From an uncultured Clostridia bacterium (GTDB taxonomy: Bacteria; Bacillota; Clostridia; Oscillospirales; Oscillospiraceae), in NCBI GenBank assembly GCA_937915065.1, contig CALDMR010000179.1, positions 1-23,550 of the forward strand: a stretch of 23,550 nt of DNA, written 5' to 3'. Positions 20,990 through 23,550 of the stretch are shown here, in pieces (within the stretch, counting starts at the first letter, position 1; the number at the start of each line of letters is the position of its first letter). The position numbers and the translations under genes are program-made. The notes beneath the pieces are model-generated. The model was not told where the DNA came from and made no database searches. It worked only from the letters and a program-made list of their open reading frames with translations.

Positions 20990-22096
20990 TTATTCCAATT
21001 CCAACAAATTTTCGTACAGCGCCAGCCCCCGCTCCAGCACAGATTCATCGAAGGTAAACCGCGCCGAATGCAGCTCCTCCGTGTCGCCCACGCCCAAAAA
21101 GAAAAACACCCCGGGCAGGAATTGCTGATCCCAGGCAAAATCCTCCGTCGTCAGCGCCACGCCCTCGTACAGCTTCGGCGCCGCCGCCCCCAGCTGCGCA
21201 TTGATCCGCGCCAGCAGCCCGGCATCATTGGTCACCGGGGGGTATCCCTCGCTGAATGTCAGCTCCATGGCACAGCCCGTTTCCCGGCCCACCTCCGCCG
21301 CAATCTCCTGGCAGCGGCCTTTCAGTTTGTCAAAATCCTCCAGCGTAAAGGCCCTCAGAGTGCCTTCCAGCGCCGTTTCCGCCGCCACAGCATTGCGGAT
21401 GCGTCCGCCCTCGATGCGGCCAAAGCGCAGCAGCCGGGGCACTTCCGGTGGAAATTCCGCCTGTTCCATATCATACACCCGCTGCAGGAACATTCCCGCC
21501 GCCCAGATGCTGTCCGCTCCCTCGGCATAGCGGGAAATGTGGACGCTCTTGCCCCGGGCATGGAGCGTGATCTCGCTGCTTTTGGCCATCAGGGGACCGG
21601 GACGGGTGTAAACCTCTCCCTTGGGCAGCTTTGGCCACAGATGAAAGCCAAAAATGCAGCGCACCCGGCAGGTTTCAAAAATACCGCTTTCACACAGCAG
21701 CCGCGCCCCGCCGGGATTCTCCTCCGCCGGCTGGAACACCAGCAGCACATTGTGGGGCAGCGTTCCCCGCTTTTGTTCAATGATCCGGGCCAGGCCCAGC
21801 AGCATGGCCGTATGGCCGTCATGGCCGCAGGCGTGCATTTTGCCGGGATGGGCCGAAGCAAAGGGCAGGCCCGTCTGTTCTGTGATCGGCAGGGCGTCCA
21901 TATCCGCGCGAAAGGCAATGGCGTCTTCCTTCCCTTCGTCAAAAAAAGCGCAGACAGACCCCTGCACCGGCTCTGTGATCCGGCAATGCAGCCCCTGCAG
22001 CTGTCCTTTCACATAGGCGCAGGTCTCCGGCAGCTGATTTTCCAGCTCCGGGATGCGGTGCAGCTCCCGGCGGCACCGGGTCATATACTCCAACAT
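20990..22096 (-). CDS. M20-family amidohydrolase (possible N-acetyl-diaminopimelate deacetylase)
   Basis: This is a dizinc amidohydrolase of the M20D group, which removes acyl groups from amino acids (hippurate, indole-acetyl-amino acids, N-acetyl-DAP). The ATG at 22096 has AAGGAG 8 bases upstream, giving 368 residues; a GTG three codons earlier is less well spaced. Motifs are RADMDALPI (63-71), the metal site MHACGHDGHTAMLLG (87-101) with Cys90, His92 and Asp93, the catalytic pair FQPAEENPGGA with Glu125-Glu126, FGFHLWP with a metal histidine, and TTEDFAW near the C-terminus. It is divergent from dapB across a 187-base shared regulatory region, which makes the DapL/YkuR-like deacetylase role attractive. 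Sequence alone cannot separate this from general M20D hydrolases. Confidence 0.9.
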   Translation of the reverse strand: MLEYMTRCRRELHRIPELENQLPETCAYVKGQLQGLHCRITEPVQGSVCAFFDEGKEDAIAFRADMDALPITEQTGLPFASAHPGKMHACGHDGHTAMLLGLARIIEQKRGTLPHNVLLVFQPAEENPGGARLLCESGIFETCRVRCIFGFHLWPKLPKGEVYTRPGPLMAKSSEITLHARGKSVHISRYAEGADSIWAAGMFLQRVYDMEQAEFPPEVPRLLRFGRIEGGRIRNAVAAETALEGTLRAFTLEDFDKLKGRCQEIAAEVGRETGCAMELTFSEGYPPVTNDAGLLARINAQLGAAAPKLYEGVALTTEDFAWDQQFLPGVFFFLGVGDTEELHSARFTFDESVLERGLALYENLLELE

Positions 22097-22125
22097 GGAA
22101 CACACTCCTTCGATCGCTTTTCTTT

Positions 22126-22154
22126 ATTTTATCGTCTGCGCCCGGAAAAGTACA
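22126..22154 (-). promoter_or_regulatory. Weak candidate promoter of the amidohydrolase gene
   Basis: On the minus strand TGTACT (22154-22149), a 17-base spacer, TAAAAT (22131-22126). The -10 box is good, the -35 poor. Confidence 0.3.
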
Positions 22155-22167
22155 GTTTTTTGTACAG
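22150..22167. repeat. Direct repeat GTACAG-T6-GTACAG in the divergent control region
   Basis: GTACAG occurs at 22150-22155 and again at 22162-22167, separated by six T. The 12-base period places both copies near one face of the helix. The site overlaps the weak amidohydrolase -35 box and ends 17 bases before the dapB -35 box, a place suited to a shared regulator. No known motif was recognised. Confidence 0.3.
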
Positions 22168-22183
22168 CCTGCGTGAAATTTTC

Positions 22184-22212
22184 TTGCACTCCCCCGGCGA
22201 TAATGGTATCAT
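22184..22212 (+). promoter_or_regulatory. Promoter of dapB-dapH
   Basis: TTGCAC (22184-22189), 17-base spacer, TATCAT (22207-22212) with TGG before the -10 box. The leader of about 65 bases carries a stable hairpin at 22238-22255 (CTGCGGC, GAAA loop, GCCGCAG). The leader is too short for a lysine riboswitch. Confidence 0.72.
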
Positions 22213-22237
22213 ACATTTTAATGAGTTAAAGTGCAGG

Positions 22238-22255
22238 CTGCGGCGAAAGCCGCAG
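22238..22255 (+). other. GNRA-capped hairpin in the dapB leader
   Basis: A 7-base-pair stem with a GAAA tetraloop ends 13 bases before the AAGGAGG ribosome site region. It lacks a U run, so it is not a terminator; it may stabilise the 5' end of the mRNA. Confidence 0.45.
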
Positions 22256-22283
22256 AAACCAAAGATAGAAGGAGGCCCCCTTT

Positions 22284-23003
22284 ATGAACATTCTCCTGAT
22301 CGGATACGGCCGCATGGGCAAACTGATCGAACAAACCGCCCTGGCCGCAGGCGACCAGATCGCCGGCGCCATTGATCTGGACAATATCGGCACCCTGTCG
22401 TCCCTGGGCAAAGTGGCCGACATTGTCATCGACTTTTCCAATCCGGGCACCCTGGCCCAGGTGGAAGATTATGTCCGCCGCACCGGCACTCCCCTGCTCT
22501 CCGGCACCACCGGTTACAGCGAAGAGCAGATGGCCCGCATCCGCGCCCTGGGCGCTTATGCCCCGGTGCTGCACAGCGGCAACTACTCCGTGGGCATCGC
22601 TGTGTTCCAGCAGGTGCTGCAGCAGGTCAGCGCCATTTTCAAACCCGATTTCGACATTGAGATCACCGAAACCCACCACAATCAAAAAGTGGACGCCCCC
22701 AGCGGCACCGCCCTGATGCTGCGCGACGCCGTGGACAGCGCCCATGAATACAACACCGTATACGGCCGCCAGGGCGCCGTTGGGAAGCGTCCCCAAAAGG
22801 AAATCGGCATGCACGCCCTGCGGGGCGGCACCGTGGCCGGCGTCCACACAGTGTCCTTCTTTGGGCCGGACGAGGAGTTTTCCATCACCCACCGGGCCGC
22901 CAGCCGCCAGATTTTTGTCAACGGCGCATTGCATATGGCCCGCATCCTCAAGGACAGCCCCCGGGGCGTCTACAATTTGCAGGAGCTGCTGTTCCAAAAC
23001 TAA
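22284..23003 (+). CDS. dapB: 4-Hydroxy-tetrahydrodipicolinate reductase
   Basis: DapB reduces the dehydrated DapA product to tetrahydrodipicolinate with NAD(P)H in lysine and diaminopimelate synthesis. The 239-residue protein has the nucleotide loop LLIGYGRMGKLI (4-15), DFSNPGTL, SGTTGYSEEQ, HSGNYSVGI, and the catalytic block ETHHNQKVDAPSGTAL with the HH pair and Lys. It is slightly short for the family, a loss confined to the N-terminal domain between the GYGRMG loop and DFSNP, as in other clostridial forms. AAGGAGG lies 8 bases before the ATG. dapH follows after 21 bases, so both form one transcription unit. Confidence 0.96.
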   Translation: MNILLIGYGRMGKLIEQTALAAGDQIAGAIDLDNIGTLSSLGKVADIVIDFSNPGTLAQVEDYVRRTGTPLLSGTTGYSEEQMARIRALGAYAPVLHSGNYSVGIAVFQQVLQQVSAIFKPDFDIEITETHHNQKVDAPSGTALMLRDAVDSAHEYNTVYGRQGAVGKRPQKEIGMHALRGGTVAGVHTVSFFGPDEEFSITHRAASRQIFVNGALHMARILKDSPRGVYNLQELLFQN

Positions 23004-23024
23004 GAAAGAAAGGATTTGTATCCC

Positions 23025-23550
23025 ATGAATGCAGAAGAGATCATTGCCTTTATCAGCAATGCAGAAAAGAAAACCCCCGTTAAAATCTATCTCCGGCTGA
23101 ATGCCCCCGTCGACTTCGGCTCTGCCCAGGTCTTCGGCACCAACGAATGCCCCGTTGTATTCGGCGACTGGAAAGAGCTGCAGCCCATCCTCACCGCCAA
23201 CGCGGAAAAGATCGCCGATCTGGTGGTGGAGAATGACCGGCGCAACAGCGCCGTTCCCCTGCTGGATCTGAAAAATATCAACGCCCGGATCGAACCCGGC
23301 GCCCTGATCCGGGATCAGGTGGAGATCGGCGACGGCGCCGTGATTATGATGGGCGCCGTCATCAACATCGGCGCCGTTATCGGCGAGGGCACCATGATCG
23401 ACATGGGCGCTGTGCTGGGCGGCCGCGCCACCGTGGGCAAGCACTGCCACATCGGCGCAGGCGCCGTGCTGGCAGGCGTGATCGAACCGGCCAGCGCCAC
23501 TCCCGTCATCGTGGAAGACAATGTGCTCATCGGCGCCAACGCCGTGGTCA
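23025..23550 (+). CDS. dapH: Tetrahydrodipicolinate N-acetyltransferase, N-terminal part (3' end outside window)
   Basis: DapH acetylates tetrahydrodipicolinate with acetyl-CoA, committing the cell to the N-acetyl branch of DAP synthesis. 175 residues are visible out of about 235. The N-terminal DapH domain MNAEEIIAFISNAEKKTPVK distinguishes it from succinyl-type DapD, followed by FGDWKEL and VENDRRNSAVPLLDLKNINA. The left-handed beta-helix then begins: RIEPGALIRDQVEIGDGAVI, MMGAVINIGAVIGEGTMIDM, GGRATVGKHCHIGAGAVLAG and VIEPASATPVIVEDNVLIGA. AAAGGA lies about 10 bases before the ATG. Co-transcribed with dapB. Confidence 0.95.
   Translation, partial: MNAEEIIAFISNAEKKTPVKIYLRLNAPVDFGSAQVFGTNECPVVFGDWKELQPILTANAEKIADLVVENDRRNSAVPLLDLKNINARIEPGALIRDQVEIGDGAVIMMGAVINIGAVIGEGTMIDMGAVLGGRATVGKHCHIGAGAVLAGVIEPASATPVIVEDNVLIGANAVV

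Noticed and set aside
22213..22283. Lysine riboswitch upstream of dapB
   Set aside because: The leader is only about 65 bases and holds one short hairpin; the lysine aptamer needs about 170 bases.
20804..22375. 523-codon plus-strand open frame
   Set aside because: It runs antisense through the complete M20 amidohydrolase and into the dapB promoter; low-complexity His/Arg/Gln translation, no ribosome site.
22218..23450. 410-codon minus-strand open frame
   Set aside because: Antisense shadow of dapB and dapH; the Gly/Ala/His-rich translation mirrors the hexapeptide repeat coding strand.
1..23550. CRISPR array, insertion sequence, integrase, toxin-antitoxin or defence system
   Set aside because: No regularly spaced repeats, transposase or recombinase motifs, and no toxin-antitoxin-like gene pairs were found on either strand.

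Overview
The window reads as chromosomal DNA of a GC-rich, low-oxygen Gram-positive bacterium, most likely a clostridium of the Oscillospiraceae/Ruminococcaceae type. The support is strong AGGAGG-type ribosome binding sites, sigma-A promoters with 17-base spacers, frequent GTG/TTG starts, an oxygen-sensitive radical-SAM ThiH instead of ThiO, an Nfn electron-bifurcating pair, a DUF975 membrane protein and a DapH-type lysine route. No species is named because nothing here decides it.

Layout. 1-2130 (+): 3' half of ilvD (branched-chain amino acids), a terminator, then a DUF975 membrane protein with a proline-rich tail. 2179-3386 (-): yaaA and bcp, a translationally coupled peroxide-defence pair whose yaaA appears to begin at a CTG codon. 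3512-5992 (+): pyrB-pyrI (aspartate carbamoyltransferase catalytic and regulatory chains), then a separate carbamate kinase gene. 6122-6694: two serine tRNAs (-) and one proline tRNA (+) fired from divergent promoters.

6949-15461 (-) is the centrepiece: an 11-gene thiamin operon, thiS-thiF-thiG-thiH-tenI-thiE-thiD-tenA-thiZ-thiX-thiY. It is driven by a near-consensus promoter and a TPP riboswitch with a transcription terminator. It holds the full thiazole branch, pyrimidine salvage and uptake (TenA, ThiXYZ, ThiD) and the coupling step, but no thiC. 15506-16307 (-) is an isolated phage-type holin/endolysin pair with no other phage genes around it. 16581-18815 (-) encodes the two subunits of NADH-dependent ferredoxin:NADP oxidoreductase (Nfn).

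19273-23550 holds a PLP aminotransferase (+), a small lipoprotein (-), an M20 amidohydrolase (-), dapB (+) and the start of dapH (+). Together these could supply most of the N-acetyl branch of diaminopimelate/lysine synthesis (DapB, DapH, an aminotransferase, a deacetylase). The first two assignments are firm; the aminotransferase and deacetylase roles are inferred from context.

Most of the window is ordinary core metabolism. I see no CRISPR array, transposase, integrase, toxin-antitoxin pair or defence island, and no clearly undescribed multi-gene system. The points worth a second look are the yaaA start, the pyrBI initial transcript, the orphan lysis cassette, two tiny ORFs sitting just before terminators, the thiC-less thiamin operon and the nfn leader.
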